The notes under the pieces: model-generated
What the model was told of the DNA's origin: nothing
What the model saw: the letters and a program-made list of their open reading frames with translations, nothing else
Databases searched by the model: none
Translations under genes and position numbers: made by a program
Assembly (NCBI RefSeq): GCF_000715075.1
Contig: NC_134087.1
Coordinates: 104,075,161-104,139,160, forward strand
DNA length: 64,000 nt
Reading direction: 5' to 3'
Source: Nicotiana tabacum
Lineage: Eukaryota > Streptophyta > Magnoliopsida > Solanales > Solanaceae
In this document: positions 46,110 through 59,400 of the stretch, one piece after another
Layout: every line of letters starts with the position of its first letter
How positions within the stretch are numbered: position 1 is the stretch's first letter

Positions 46110-47790
46110 AACCGAAAGGGAAACAGACCTCCTCATTTGGGGATCATCGGAGGGGGCCGAATAGTTATGTCCCAAATTTCCATGAATTGGGATCTAGGGA
46201 ACGGGGACATCTTCCTCTTTGACGACTATGACCGGTGGAGATGATGTAGCAGTTACTGGTGGCGAAAACAATGTTGGCAAAGAAGGTGATGAAGCTGATG
46301 GCATTGTAGGTTGTGGCAAAAGCAGTGCTGGTTGTTGGTTACACATCAACCGAAGACGGAAAAGATTTGGTACCCAGCCTCACGGTAATCGGAATGGCGA
46401 TTGGGACTCAGAAGCAAGATTTAGCATCTTCCACTACATCATATTCCCCCAGACCGTCAGAACGTCGTCCTCGATTGGCATAACTAGCTCAATAGATTGA
46501 GCATTCTGTTGGGCTGATGAAGGTCGTCACCTTCTCATCATTGGCTCCTCCATCATCATCGATCATCACCGTGTCTATGGCTAGCTCGGACGTGATGCTC
46601 ATCACCACACTACCCACGGCTGGCTCGGGCGTGGCGCTCTTTGCCTTTTAATTTTAACCTTTGGCCATGGAGGAACGTCACTTTTTTTGTTGCTTGTTCT
46701 ACGACCGGGGACTCCAAGAAGAAGCACTTGCACCGGAATCAGGCCAAGTGACACCCGTTCGGGTGAAAGCCTCATGTAGCAACCTTGCTGCATCAGCAGG
46801 ATCAGCCAAAACATCCTCTTAGGGGATGATAACAGAGCCTTGCAGAAGACCTGAATTCAACAAGAGAGAAAAGTTAGCCAGTTTTCCTATATGAAAGGTA
46901 AAACTTGGGTAAGTTCAACCTACCATGGTTTTTTCCCTCCACCCGTATTTAAGGGCCAGTTCTTTCCATCGACAAGTCTTAGACGTAGTGACGTCCAAAA
47001 TCTTCTGAACCCACTGGTCCAAGCCTTTAACCCTTGATGGTGTCCACCAAATTGCTTAAATAACAAAAGAAGTAGGATCAGTAGTAGCATGGGAAAAGCT
47101 TTAATCAGATGGAAAGACACATGTTGAACATACGATTATGATTGCATGATTTAGGAAGGATGGAGTTTTAGTTGGGATGATGTCCCTGACGGCAATTACA
47201 ACAAGCGCTCCATTTATCCACGGTCGTTGTCATCGTCCATGCAGTTGAGCAAAGCATGGTGACCACACTTACTGAAGTTTATCATTCCCCCACGGAAGAT
47301 CTTGAGGGAATAAAGGTTCCTCGGTCGATCCAAGGAGAGATCCTCCCCTGTCTCCTCGCATAAATGTCGAAGACATACAACTATCCGCCATACAAAAGAG
47401 CTCACATGTACCAAGCAGACTTGGTAACGGAAGTAAAACTCCAAGATAACAAAATCAAGCCCCCTACAGTGAGAACGGGCCCAGAGTGAAAGAGTACATG
47501 TAAACATACGTAAAACCCTTCTTGGAGAAGGTAACACGTTCAGCTAGGTCAGGAGCAATGATGTTCAAATCTTGACAACCACAGTCTTCCTTCATAGCAA
47601 GGATACTAGAAGGACAAATGGAAGAAGGATATACGCCTACAGCCCATTTGCGGGGATTAGCAATAAGGTACTTTTTGAAGTCCTTATTTGTATTAAGCCT
47701 TCTGGGGATAATGGTGCTCACTGTAGGAGGAGCAACATCATCATTGTTATCTTTGTTTTTTGAAGAACTGGAATTTTTGGAAGAGGCCAT
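46110..47790 (-). pseudogene. Decayed gag-like ORF of another retroelement (minus strand)
   Basis: Reads MASSKNSSSSKNKDN from 47790, with a possible upstream ATG at 47958. VSTIIPRRLNTNKDF, WAVGVYPSSICPSS and TLGPFSL follow. After a frame change near 47464 come FRYQVCLVHVS, IFRGGMI and MDDDNDRG to 47214. Further homologous blocks, with shifted frames or introns, lie near 47060-46920, 46870-46600 and 46500-46110. From memory, this N-terminal region is abundant in Nicotiana as a retroelement Gag-like protein with a later coiled coil (not searched). It abuts LTR3 at 46093/46094, so the Ogre array probably inserted in or next to it. No host function is proposed. Confidence 0.55.
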
Positions 47791-47959
47791 GATTATCAGA
47801 AGAAAGTAAGGGTTTTTATGAAGAAGAAGATTGTAGGAAGTTGAAAACAAGAGAATGTTGAATAATAAGAGTTTGAGAGGGTTTTGGGAAAATATGAAGT
47901 GTAAAGAGGAAGAAGGAAGCGTATAAGTAAAGGAATTGGCGACTAAAATCATGGCCATG

Positions 47960-48480
47960 ATTACCCCGAGAACCGGTGAAAGTACTATTGAATTGTGGGA
48001 TGACGCATGTTCGGAGCATTAAATGCAGAGAGACGTGTGTTTAATCAAGCGTCAGAAAATTTTCAGAGGGAGTCAGTAAATTTCTCACCAAGAAAGGTAT
48101 CTTTACCAACTTCCCGATGACACAAGGATATGTCAACGGAAAGCAGCGGGACTATCTATATAGGGTATATTTGGTTCCTATTAAATGCTCATATAAGAAA
48201 ATGACACGTTGAAATAAAAATAGATGGAGCGCAAGACAGGTGGAAGACAAGACCGAGGGAAGCAGTCTCGGTTGGTACAGGAAAGCCCCTGAAGGGAATG
48301 TTGCTCCCAAAGATAGGTGGACACCTATCATCCGATAGCATTCAATGAGGAATATTAGAGAGTATTAAATACAGAATCCATTATAGAGAATATGTCATTC
48401 ATAGCTTGCCATTACACATTCTTCAATGGCCCCATAGTTATCATTTAAGAGGGGTTTGATCCTAGGACCTTGTTCCCTAG
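47960..48480. other. Non-coding stretch between gag-like ORF and LTR-like fragment
   Basis: No gene was seen. On the minus strand a TATATAGAT near 48159 could be a promoter for the gag-like ORF. On the plus strand the sequence resembles U3 of a Solanaceae gypsy LTR. Neither reading is proven. Confidence 0.35.
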
Positions 48481-48773
48481 GTACCACTATAAATAGGGAT
48501 TCCAACAACCATTTTAAGGAGGGAATTTTCTGATAATCTTATGCTATATGCTGTTCAAAGCTCAATAATATTTTATCTTTTCTTGCTTATAAATCGTTAC
48601 TATTGCCGACGGAAACCCTGCTCCCGGAACCAAGATTTCTACTGTCTTATCTCAGTTTCAACACTAAGTCTTAAATTCTTGTTTAATTTAATTTATTTAT
48701 CATTTTGGGATCAAATTAATTCACTTGTCTATAAACCACGTATAAATTCAACTATACCGTTTTACGGGTAAAC
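48481..48773 (+). repeat. LTR-like fragment (plus orientation)
   Basis: CACTATAAATAGGG near 48486 looks like a TATA box, and the fragment ends ACGGGTAAACA at 48773. From memory, this ending is typical of a Solanaceae gypsy LTR that is normally followed by a TTTGGCGCC primer site. Here it is followed by unit D1 instead, so it is a solo or truncated LTR. Its 5' limit is not resolved. Confidence 0.45.
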
Positions 48774-48926
48774 AAACAAAGAGTATAAAATATCGAGAGA
48801 ATGACATCTCAAAGAGGCACACACACAAGCGGCTGGCTCAAACTTGTCCCAAAAATTCTCCCCTAAAAAAGACTCAAATTCTTTATGGCTACATTATGGA
48901 CGCTACTAAATAAGAAGGAAGGACTA

Positions 48927-49242
48927 ATCAACAACAACAACCCAGTGTAATCCCACAAGTGGGGTCTGAGGAGGGTAGTATGTATGCACACCTTACCGCT
49001 ACGTCAGCAGAGAGGTTGTTTTCAGTAGACCCTCGGCTTAGGAAAGCTAAAAGGAAGGACTACAACAAGCACCTCAATCAGAAAACCGAAGTAAAAATAT
49101 AAAACTAACACTAGGTACCACAATCAGAAAGCCGAAACAAAAGCAACAACAAGTAATAACACAAGTCAAGGAATAAGAAAATACACAAATGACACTAAGT
49201 CATGTACTAAAGTTACTATTACAGAGAAAGACCATGCTCGGC
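48927..49242. mobile_element. SINE-like short interspersed repeat in D1
   Basis: Contains the widespread Solanaceae repeat word CCCAGTGTAATCCCAC and ends its conserved part AGACCCTCGGCTTAGG. The 12-mer AAGGAAGGACTA lies directly before it (48915-48926) and after it (49243-49254), a plausible target-site duplication. A third copy inside (49051-49062) allows a shorter element. D2 lacks the insertion. The exact family is not determined. Confidence 0.55.
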
Positions 49243-49254
49243 AAGGAAGGACTA

Positions 49255-49913
49255 GTCAAATATAAAAAATTTATAATTTTCTTTTAGAAAAAGGAAAAAT
49301 CAAAGTAAATATATTGTCCTTACATCAACAGAAACGAAAATCAAATATAGTTATAATCATTGATCGGCGATGACCCTCATGCTACATGGATGAGAAAGGA
49401 AAATTTTAGTTTGTGTCTCATACAACTGCATAAGTTGTATGAGGCAATTTTTTTATCTCACAGTTTTGTGGACCCAGATTTCTGTGGACTCAAAAGTGTA
49501 AGATTGGGGTCCACAAATTTATGAGATAAAAAGAAGCCTCATACAACTAGTGTAAGTTATATGAGACACAAAATAAAACTTCTCGATGAGAGAGCATTTG
49601 GAACGAGAGTTCTTTTTCTCCTATATTTTAATCTTAGATTGTAAGTATACTTATGTAGAATAAATTAAAACTAACCATAATTATAAATTGTTGTATTTAC
49701 CCTAGTGATCTTTTAAAAGAATAGGCTCTGTTTCAACAAACGTAAACAGGAACCTAATACCACTGATCCTAATATTTGGGCAAAATTAATGAAAATTATT
49801 TAGATATGGAACTAATATTTCTCGACATAGCACTTTATCTGATCATGCATATGATTATTGGTATTAATTCGTCAGCTTAGAGTTCAAGATATTGACATGT
49901 GTACTTATATTGA
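49255..49913. other. D1 unit between SINE-like repeat and LINE
   Basis: AT-rich non-coding sequence homologous to about 55950-56190 and 61340-61600 of D2. No gene. Confidence 0.6.
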
Positions 49914-50185
49914 TTTGTATGTAATTTTCTTTTTTTTTTGGTAATTAACTTTTTTCATTACCAGGGAAAATATTTACAAGTAAATCAAACCCTTACATAT
50001 TATTCTGCTTTCCTATACTTCACCCCTCCCCATTTTCCTATTATTTACACATTTCCTACCTATTACAATGGGTACCAGTCTACTCTATGTAGGATTTTCT
50101 CTGTATGCCTACTACTTCGACAATGAAGCTCTTGTATAATCTTCTTACATATTACCTCCCACCCTTTTGCCTTAGCTTGAAAAGT

Positions 50186-53100
50186 TCAAGCATTCCTTTC
50201 TTGCCATACATAGTACACTATTGCTGCTAGTGCCATTTTGTATAACTCAACTGCTGCTGTTTTCCTCTTAGTGCACATCTCAGCCCATCGTAGTTCCTCA
50301 TCCCAACCATTTACTAATCTTTTAATCCCTTGCCATGCTAACAAGGTGCTCCATAATGTATTTGCATATGAGCATTCAAAGAACAAATGCTGTATGGATT
50401 AATTAGCTTGCTTGCACAGGACACATTCTTGATCCACTTGCACTCCCCAGTTCTGTATTCTATCTCTTGTGTATAATTTTCCATGTGCTGCCATAGTTAG
50501 TATAAAAATCCACCTGGGGCATCCTGTGTTGTGACAGACAACTCTTCTCCAACTGACTTTGTCAAATCTTCCTCGCAGTCTGTGATATATGTTTTTGATC
50601 GAACAATTATTCATCTTCATGATATCATCATAGCCGAAGCCTGCTTCCATAAATGTCTTCTTTGCTTTCATGATCTTGCTCACCATCCAAGATGTTTGTT
50701 TCAGCTGAGTTTCCCATATGTGTCGGTCTTTGATATAGTAACTATGCATCCATTGTATCCACAACTTCTTCTTTTCTTTGCAAAGATTCTTGTATTGTTT
50801 ACATATGGCAGCTTTGTTCCAGATGGTTATGTCCATAATGTTGAATCCCCCAGCAGACTTGGGTAGACAAACTTTCTCCCATGCCAATAGAGCCTTCTTT
50901 GAAACACTTCCTTCTCCTGTCCACAAAAAACTTCTACATATTGCTTCAATTAGCTTTGTGATCTTTTTAGGGAGCACAAAGATTTGTGCCCAGTAGGTCT
51001 GGATAGAGAACAGAATACTCTTTATCAGTTGAATCCTTCCAGCATAGGATAGAAATTTGGCAGTCCATGAAGTTATTCTGCCCACTATCTTATCAATTAG
51101 AGGCTGACATTGTACTATGGATATTTTTTTTGAATTTAATGGGGCACCTAGATATCTTACTGGCAGTTCCCCTCTCTAAATTCCTAGAAATTCTAGGATT
51201 TCCTCTTGAGCAGCTTGTGAGACCCCTCCAAAGAATATAGAACTCTTGTTTTTATTGATCACCAGACCAGAAGCTTTTGAGAACTCCATAAAGCAATGGA
51301 ACAGTAGCTTAACTGATCCTATATCACCCCTGCAAAACAATAAACGATCATCAACAAAATCAAGTTGCAAGATTTGCATCTTTGCACACTTGGGATAATA
51401 GTTGAAGTCTGGGATATAATTCAATGACATTAAGCTTCTTGTTAAGTATTCCATTGCCAGCACAAACAAGAATGGAGACATTGGATCTCCTTGCCTCAAC
51501 CCCTTCTTAGCTTCAAAAGGCTTTGTCAGATTTTCATTAATCACACCTGTATAAGTAACAGTTTCCATACAAGCCATGATCCATCTCACAAATTGGTTTG
51601 GGAAGGCCAAAGTATTCAGCACTTGTTCCATGAATGGCCATTCAATTGAATCATAAGCTTTTTGCATATCCAATTTCATCATGCATCTAGGTGATACCCC
51701 TCTCCTTCCATATTCTTTCACTAGTTCATGACTAAGGATAATGTTATTAGTAATTACTCTACCAAGCACAAATGTAGACTGAGTGTTGTCAATAGTGTAT
51801 CCATAACTCCTTGAAACCTCTTAGTTAATACCTTGGCCACTTTGTATAATACAGTGCAACATGAGATAGGTCTATATTCTTTAACACTAACAGGATTCCT
51901 GACCTTAGGGACTAAAGTGATTGATGTGCAATTGATAGGTCTGTACATATAGGTTGTTTCAAAGAATTCCAATACAGCTTGTGTTATATCCTCTCCTACA
52001 ATTTTCCATGCTTTCTTAAAGAACACAACATTAAACCCATCATAACCTGGAGCTTTTAGATCACTGATGTCCTTCAGAGCTGCCCATACTTCTTCCTTGG
52101 TTACTTGCATGATCAGCTGTATCTGTTGTTCCCTTTTAATTTTGCACCCATCTTCATAACATTTGGATTGATAGTTGGGATACTTTCAGCTCTTGACCCC
52201 AGTAGCTTTTTGTAGTACCCTAATATTTCTGCTTTTATATCATCCCAATTACAAGTTGAGCTCCCACATCATTTGTTAGACTTTGGATTCCATTCAAGTG
52301 GTTCTTATTCTTCATTTGTGCAAAGAAATAGGCTGAGTTTGAATCCCCCAGTTTCAACCATTGTACTCTGGATCTTTATTTGTATATACTTTCTTCAATC
52401 TTTCCCCATTTTTCTAACTTACACTTCAATGCTTTCTCTTTCTCAACCAGCTCCTTATTTTGTAGTTTAAAGCTCATTTCCTCTTGCACCCCCTGCAGCT
52501 CCCTCCTAACCTCCTTTATCCTTTCATCAACCCCTTTATAGTGTTGTATGTTTATTGTTTTGATTACCTCTTTTACACTTTTAAGATTATTCCATACTGC
52601 CTGTATTATCCTTTTTGTGCTCCTTTCCTTCCAAGCTATCTCAATTTGTTGCATGAATTGTGGGTTATCAGCAATGCAATTGAAAAATCTGAATGGCCTG
52701 TTCTTCTTTCCTTGTACATGAGTAATCACTAGCTTCAGTGATGAATGGTCAGATACCAGTGGTTCTAGCACCTGCACTTTCACATTTGGCATTGTCATCA
52801 TCCAGTTGACATTTACAAGTCCACTGTCTATCCTACTATAGGTATGGTTGTTAGTCCATGTGTAACTCCTTCCCACATATTGTAATTCATTCATCCCTGT
52901 GTCCTTCATATACTCCTTGAAGTGTTTTGTTTCCATCTCTTGTACCTCAGATCCATATTGTCTATCTTGAGTATGTAAAACAACATTATAATCCCCCATA
53001 GCTAGCCAAGGACCCTGCTGGATGCTATGAATTTGTCTCATCTTACTCCATAGCTTCAATCTGTCTTTAATAGTATGTAAGCCATATATTGCTGAAAATC

Positions 53101-53412
53101 CAAACATGACTGCTTTTGAGATAATTCTGATTTGACCATGTATCAATTGCTCATCTACTTCCATTGGTTCAAATGTATATATCCTAGGGTCCCAAATTAC
53201 CCAGATTCTGATCTTATGACTTGCACTAGCATTGGATATCCATTTCCATCCAGGTGCAATCTTCTTGATCACCTCATTTGTTTTGTGCTCTTTTACTCTG
53301 TGTTCTACTAATGCTATAATTGCTTTATTATTTCCTTTTATAAACTCCTTTATCTCTTTTTGCTTATATGTTTTATTCAACCCCCTAACATTTCATGTTA
53401 TCACACTCATAC
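50186..53412 (-). pseudogene. LINE ORF2: endonuclease - reverse transcriptase - zinc-binding tail
   Basis: Read on the minus strand from about 53412. A TGA replaces the Trp codon just before NVRGLNKTYKQ. The EEP endonuclease (53380-52376) has LVEHRV, GDYN and SDHSS. A poorly preserved linker with stops (52375-52110) precedes RT: LKAPGYDGFN (52110-51754), then a frame change, KLDMQKAYDSIEW, GLRQGDPMSPFLF and FVDD in place of the usual FADD (51769-51176). After a stop at 51176 the RT thumb and zf-RVT-like region continue (51085-50399, CxxC in CVLCKQ). It ends with WQERNA near 50186. It resembles plant L1 non-LTR proteins and is inactive. Confidence 0.9.
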
Positions 53413-54861
53413 AGGTATAAAATAGGGATAGTGATATAGTTCCTGCACCGCTGAGCTCCTCATCTGCATTTTGCTTGTACCTGGTTCATCATATGTTTGG
53501 TCCTTTGCTAAACTTTGGAATCCATTTCTTCCAGATAGTTCCTGCTCCTCAAGTTGTTTAGCCTTAGCTTCCCTAGCTGCTGATTTTCCTAGGACTGTTA
53601 TCCACCCCTCATCCTTTTCTTGTGCATCTTTGTCTTTTGATTTTGGCTCTAACTGCTGAGTAGTCTCAGTTATTTTCTGTTGTTCATTCACCTTCTTCTC
53701 ATTTCCACCATCTCTATCTGTTCTGAGCCAGACTTGCTTATTTTTTATCACATTCCTCTACTAAATCATCCTTTGTGGTTGTGCTGTTTTAATCTCAGCA
53801 CAATCATGCCTTATTTTCAAACACTTTGTGTAGTATTTTGGCTCCCAGTCATAAGTAACTTCCTGCTGAATTAGTCTCTCCTTAGAGTCTTGTAGCTTCA
53901 CAGACCTAGGTAGAGGTTTAGTGATATCCATTTCAATTAGCATTCGTGCATAAGAAATCCTAATTGAGCTAGTAATGCATTCATCAGCATACACTGGGTT
54001 CCCCAATATACTACCTATCTTGCTTAATGCTTTCATACTCCAACAATTGATAGGTAGATTAGGGAATCTCACCCATAAGGGAATAGTTTTCAGAACTTCA
54101 TCTTGAACATTGAAATCTTCTGACCATGCTTTCATGATTATGGGCTTGTGGTTGACTGTGTGAGGTCCAGAGTATAGCACCTGGTCTCTTTCCTCCAAAT
54201 TGCTAAATCTTATCACAAAATATCCTTAATTATGGTAATAGATCTGCGGTTTCACTGAGAATTTACCCACTGAGATCAGGAATCTATCCATTGCTCCAAT
54301 AGTAGGCGTTTCCCCAATCACATACAGGACAATAGCAAATCTCCATTTCTCAGTTTCTAGTTCAACATCTTCAATTTCTAACTTCTCTATTTTCTCGCCA
54401 ATTTGGACTACCGGGGCTATGAACTGTAAATTCATACCTTTCATGGCCAATTTGTTACCTACCACCACATTTGCCCAGGATTGATTCCTCTACTCATTCC
54501 TTGTCTCATCTTTTTCTCCACTTCCAATAGTACCTGAGCTTCATGGTACTGTTCCATTATTGATCGGTTTCATAACTCGTGTTTGCGCTTTCTCGTTCCT
54601 AGATCCACCGCCTACAGCTTGTACAGCTACAGGTGTAACAATAACTTCCTTCGATTTTCCTTTATCCAGTGATAGATCTGCTTCCTCCTTGCTTAGCTCG
54701 CTCTGAATGCTCCTAAGAGTTCAATTTCCAGTTGGTTCTTCAATTCGTATCCCTTTTGGTGACACAAACAATTCTAATACAGCATTCCTTGTTTCTGTAG
54801 ATCGTTGGTCGTTGATTGGAATCTTCGTCTGGTTTTTCTTAGGTCTGCCTCTCCCTCTCAT
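53407..54861 (-). pseudogene. LINE ORF1 (DUF4283-like, nucleic-acid binding)
   Basis: The likely start is MRGRGRPKKNQ at 54861, with a stop about 140 bp in, near 54720. The DUF4283-like core follows in two pieces (54468-54226: KWRFAIVLYVIGETPT; 54216-53761: GYFVIRFSNLEERDQVL, IPLWVRFPNLPINCWS). The expected CCHC zinc-knuckle region after YDWEPKYYTKC is degenerate. A hydrophilic C-terminal part (53751-53407) contains EGWITVLGKSAAREAKAKQ, the typical end of plant LINE ORF1 proteins. Several stops interrupt it. Confidence 0.8.
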
Positions 54862-55030
54862 GGCTTCCAAGCGCACGTTAGCTAGGCCACGATAACGTGC
54901 ACCGAGAGAGAAAGTTTTTTGTATGTAAATTTAGATGCAATAAATTTATACATTACATTTAAATTTTAATATTCACTCTGTTTCAATTTATATATTACAA
55001 ATTTTTTTATTCGAGTTGCGCGCGAGCAAG

Positions 55031-55178
<148 letters not shown>

Positions 55179-55655
55179 AGTTATCCAAATAACGCTAATG
55201 ACTAAGACTACTGAGATAACGTGAAACAAATATTACACTCAAATGAATTGATTGTATTATCTCACTAAACGGAATTACAATAACCAAATAGAAATAAAAT
55301 AGTAGAACACAATATTGATGAAAAATAGAGAGAAGATCAGAAGAAAAATTACAAATAAAAAATTAAGAAGAAAGAGGAAGAGGAATTAAACAAAAAGAGA
55401 GAGATGCAAAACAGATTCAGAAGAGGAGATGAGAAGAACAGACTGAGCCAAAGCTAAAACATCATTCGCACAATCCCTTCTTTCTAACCCCTAATTCTTT
55501 TTAACCACTTGCTAATTGGGTTGCATCCCAAATAAAATTCTTTAATATTTTACTCGGCACAATAATGTTCAATTGACCCAGCCTCATTCATCCTTTCTAG
55601 TCTATAGACCCATTCAGCTTGGTTCACAACATAATGTGTATCTTTAGTAAAGTAA

Positions 55656-55767
55656 AGATAAATCATATAACAACGAGAAATATATCAAAGAGCAACAAAT
55701 ATTTAACATGATTCGGTCAATTGACCTATATCCACATACAGAGATGAGCAATTAACTATTTAACAGA
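55656..55767. other. Spacer between D1 and D2
   Basis: 112 bp without a counterpart in the visible part of D1. No gene. Confidence 0.5.
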
Positions 55768-56214
55768 GAGTACAAAATATCAAGAGAACAACATAACAAA
55801 GAAGTACACACAAGCGGCTGACTTACACTTGTCTCAAAAATTCTCCACTAAACAAGACTCTCAAATCTTTTATGACTATATTGTGGACGCTACTAAATAA
55901 GAAGGAAGGATCTTCAATTTATAGAAATTCAAAACCTTTTTCCTCCAAAAAAGGACTAGCCAACTATAAAATATTTATAATTTCCTTTTAGAGAAATAAA
56001 AAACTAATTGTAGTAAATATGTTGTCCTTCATTTAACAGAAAAAAAATCAAATATATATATAATTAGAATCATTGATCGAGGATGACTCTCATGTTATAT
56101 GCGTGAGAGAGAGCATATGGAAAAAGAGTTCTTTCTCTTATATATTTTAATCATTGATTGTAAATATACTTATGTAGAAAAAACTAAAGCTAATACAGTC
56201 AGATCTCTATTAAT

Positions 56215-56442
56215 TGAGCTAGATTGAGCAATTGAAATACAACATGACACATGCAAGAACAATTTCCATTGATTGAATTAAAAGAATCTAGAGAGAGAAA
56301 GCTTGAGCTTAGCAGATAGGAAGAAGGTCGGTTATGTACAGGTAAATCTGATTTCCAGATTAATGTACTATATAACAGCCTATTTCTAATACAACTAACT
56401 ACCTCAAACTTCCTATTATTACACTTTAACCCCTGACTTTCA
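56215..56442 (-). repeat. copia 3' LTR
   Basis: 228 bp, TGAGCTAG...CTTTCA on the plus strand, matching 60940-61169 with scattered differences. On the minus strand it starts TGAAAGTC and ends CTAGCTCA. Confidence 0.9.
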
Positions 56443-56445
56443 ATA

Positions 56446-56460
56446 CTCCCCCTCAAGCTG
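56446..56460 (-). promoter_or_regulatory. copia polypurine tract
   Basis: On the minus strand the tract reads CTTGAGGGGGAGTAT directly upstream of the 3' LTR, the usual copia form. Confidence 0.75.
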
Positions 56461-59400
56461 GAGTGTTAAAGACATCAAATACTCCAAGCTTGGAGAGTAG
56501 TAGCTGGTGTTGTACTGTTCCTAAGCCCTTTATCATCAAGTCAGCTAAATGTAGCTTGGAAGGAATGTAGTTGGTAGTGATCAGGCCTACTTTGATTCTT
56601 TCTCTCACAAAATGGCAATCGATCTCTATATGTTTTGTCCTCTCATAAAAGATAGGATTTGCTGCTATTTGTATCGCAACTTTGCTATCACAATGTATAT
56701 GTATTGGCTTCTTCACTTTCACTCCCAATTCTCCTAGTAATCCTGTTACCCAAATGATTTCTGCTACTACAGCTGCCATGCTCTTGTATTCTGTTTCTGC
56801 CGAGCTCCTACTGACTGTTTGTTGTTTCTTAGACTTTCAAGATAACAATGAGTCTCCCAACTTCACAACATAGCTTGCGATTGATCTCCTAGTATTGGGC
56901 CAAGCAGCCCAATCAGAGTCACAGTAAGCTGTGAGTGTATGAGTTTCTCCTTTCTTCAAGAATATACCAAGGCCCGGTAAACCTTCGATGTATCTGATGA
57001 TCCTCATTGCTGCATTCAAATGAGGCTATTTTGGCCTTTGCATAAATTGACTCAGAACCTACACAGCAAAGCATATGTCTGGTCTTGTGATTGTCAAATA
57101 TAACAGCTTCTCTATCAGTTTCCGATATGCTGTTATATCTCCCAGTTCTGCAGCTTCAGTGATTCCCATATGCTTATCATAGTCTATAGTTGTTAGCTTG
57201 TGATTGAGTTCCATTAGTGTGGAAGCAGGTTTACAACCACTAAGTCCTACTTCAGAGATCAACTCCAAAGCATATTTTCTTTGATTGAAAACTATTCCTT
57301 CTTTTGACCTCATCACTTCTAAGCCCAAAAAATACCTCAGTTCTCCCAAGTCCTTCATATTAAAATTACCATGCAAGGAATCCTTTGCCTCGTGTATCAA
57401 GTCAGCATTGCTTCCTGTGATTAGTAAGTCGTCTACATACACTAGAATGACTACAATACCAGATCCACTTTTTTTAGTAAAAAGGGAATGGTCATATGTG
57501 CTTTGTATATATCCAGCTTGCACAAGGGCAATGGTTAGCTTTATGTTCCACTCTTTAGAAGCCTGTTTGAGTCCATACAGGGATTTTAACAACCTGCATA
57601 CCCTGTACTCCCCCTGTTGTTGAAAACCCTAAGGCATCTTCATGTGGACTTCTTCTTCTAAGTCACCTTGAAGAAAAGCATTATTAACATCCACCTGAAA
57701 CAAAGGTCAGTCATTTGATGCTGCAACTGCAATGACTGTCCTAACTGTGACCATTTTTGCCACAGGTGAAAAAGTTTCATGGCAGTCAAGCCCTTCCTAT
57801 TGAGTGTAGCCCTTGGCTACTAACCTTGCTTTGAATCTATCAACCTCTCCATTTTCCTTGTACTTAATCTTGTACACCCATTTTGACCCCGCTGTTTGCT
57901 TTCCTGGTGGTAAGGGTACCACCTCCCAAGTTTGATTATCCTCAAGAGCTTTAACCTCTTGCTTCATTGCCTCAATCCAATTCTTATCATTTGCAGCTTC
58001 TTTGAAGCTTCTAGGTTCAGTGAGAACTGAGAAAGCTTGTAGATATGACTGATATGGGGTGGACAAATGTGAATAATCAACATGGTTGGATATAGGATAC
58101 ATGTGACCTAATGATCCTTTTGTAGGATTCACATAATGTGACCTGATGATACTTTTGTAGGATTCACATAATCCTTCATCCAGATGGGAGGCCCTGTTTT
58201 CCTCTGAGGTCTGTTAGTAGTGCATTGGGGAACATTATCTTGTGGAATAACTGATGGTGTAGGTTGTTCATTGGTTTCAGTAATTACTGGCTCAAGCTGC
58301 TCATTAGCTTCATCAGTTGATTCAACAACAACTGGTATATGGTGGTCATGTAATGGACCTTTCTCAATGTCAGTCTCAACATTATCTTCAGGAAGAAAAG
58401 CATCTGCAGGAGGTGCTGGGGATGTGAGTTGATCATGAGTATCAGCATTGTCACGGGGATCAGACATTATGAGCTGAGTTGACTGCTGAAGAAATGGGTC
58501 ACCTTGTTCAACAATTGTCATTTTTAAAGGGAAGCAATCTTCTCTAAACTGAACATATATACTAACAAAAAAGGACTATGTCTCCATATCATATAAACTG
58601 TATCCTTTCTGAGTTTCAGCATAACCTGTGAAAACTGCCTTCCTTGCTCTAGGTGCAAACTTATCTCCCTTAGGCAGATTGCTTGCATAACATAGGCAGC
58701 CAAATACCCTTAGATGATCCAACCTGCTAACCTTCCCATATAATAATTCAAAAGGTGTTTTCCCTTCCAAAACGTATGAAGGTATTCTGTTGATCAAATA
58801 TACAGCAGTCTTCACACAGTCACCCCAAAATTTGATAGGTACCCCACTCTGAAACTTCAGTGCCCTGGCTACTTCCAAGATATGTCTGTGCTTCCTTTCA
58901 ATCACCCCATTTTGTTGGAGTGTATAAGGACAACTACTTTGGTGTAAAATACTAAGAGATGACAACAATTCATTACGCTGTGTAATGAAGAACTCAGTCT
59001 CATTATTAGATCTTACAATCTTAACACACACATCAAACTGATTCTGAATTAAAGATAGAAAATTCTTCAACACAACACAGACTTCACATTTTGATTGAAT
59101 CAAACAGGCCAAGTGTATCTGCTAAAATCATCAACAACTGTAGTAAAACACTTTTTGTATCATAAGTGGGTACCTTATAGGGTCCCCAAACATCTAGATG
59201 AACAAGTTCAAAAATAACAGTGGACTTAGAATTGCTGACAGGAAATGGTAATCTACATTGTTTAGCTAAGGGACATATAGAGCAAGATTCTAATTGTCTA
59301 GTATTTATTCTGCCTTTTAGGGATGAAATGTGTTTCATAGCTTTCAATGAAGCATGATCTAGCCTGAAATGCCAAAGTACACTCTCTGTGTGTTCTTTTG

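Larger units (their letters stand above)
49929..54917 (-). mobile_element. L1-type LINE, minus strand
   Basis: About 5 kb, inserted in D1. The 3' end has a poly(A) tail (T-run at 49930-49939 on the plus strand). The target-site duplication TTTGTATGTAA lies at 49914-49924 and 54918-54928. D2 shows the uninterrupted site (TTTGTATGTAAATTTT near 61580). It encodes an ORF1 with a DUF4283-like region, then endonuclease, RT and zf-RVT-like parts. All are broken by stops and frameshifts. Confidence 0.9.

Noticed and set aside
46219..46500. 93-aa plus-strand Gly-rich ORF
   Set aside because: It lies opposite the gag-like pseudogene, whose minus-strand frames match a known Nicotiana repeat protein type.
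47960..48773. LTR belonging to the gag-like pseudogene
   Set aside because: The LTR-like end points to the plus strand while the pseudogene is on the minus strand, so they cannot be parts of one element without rearrangement.
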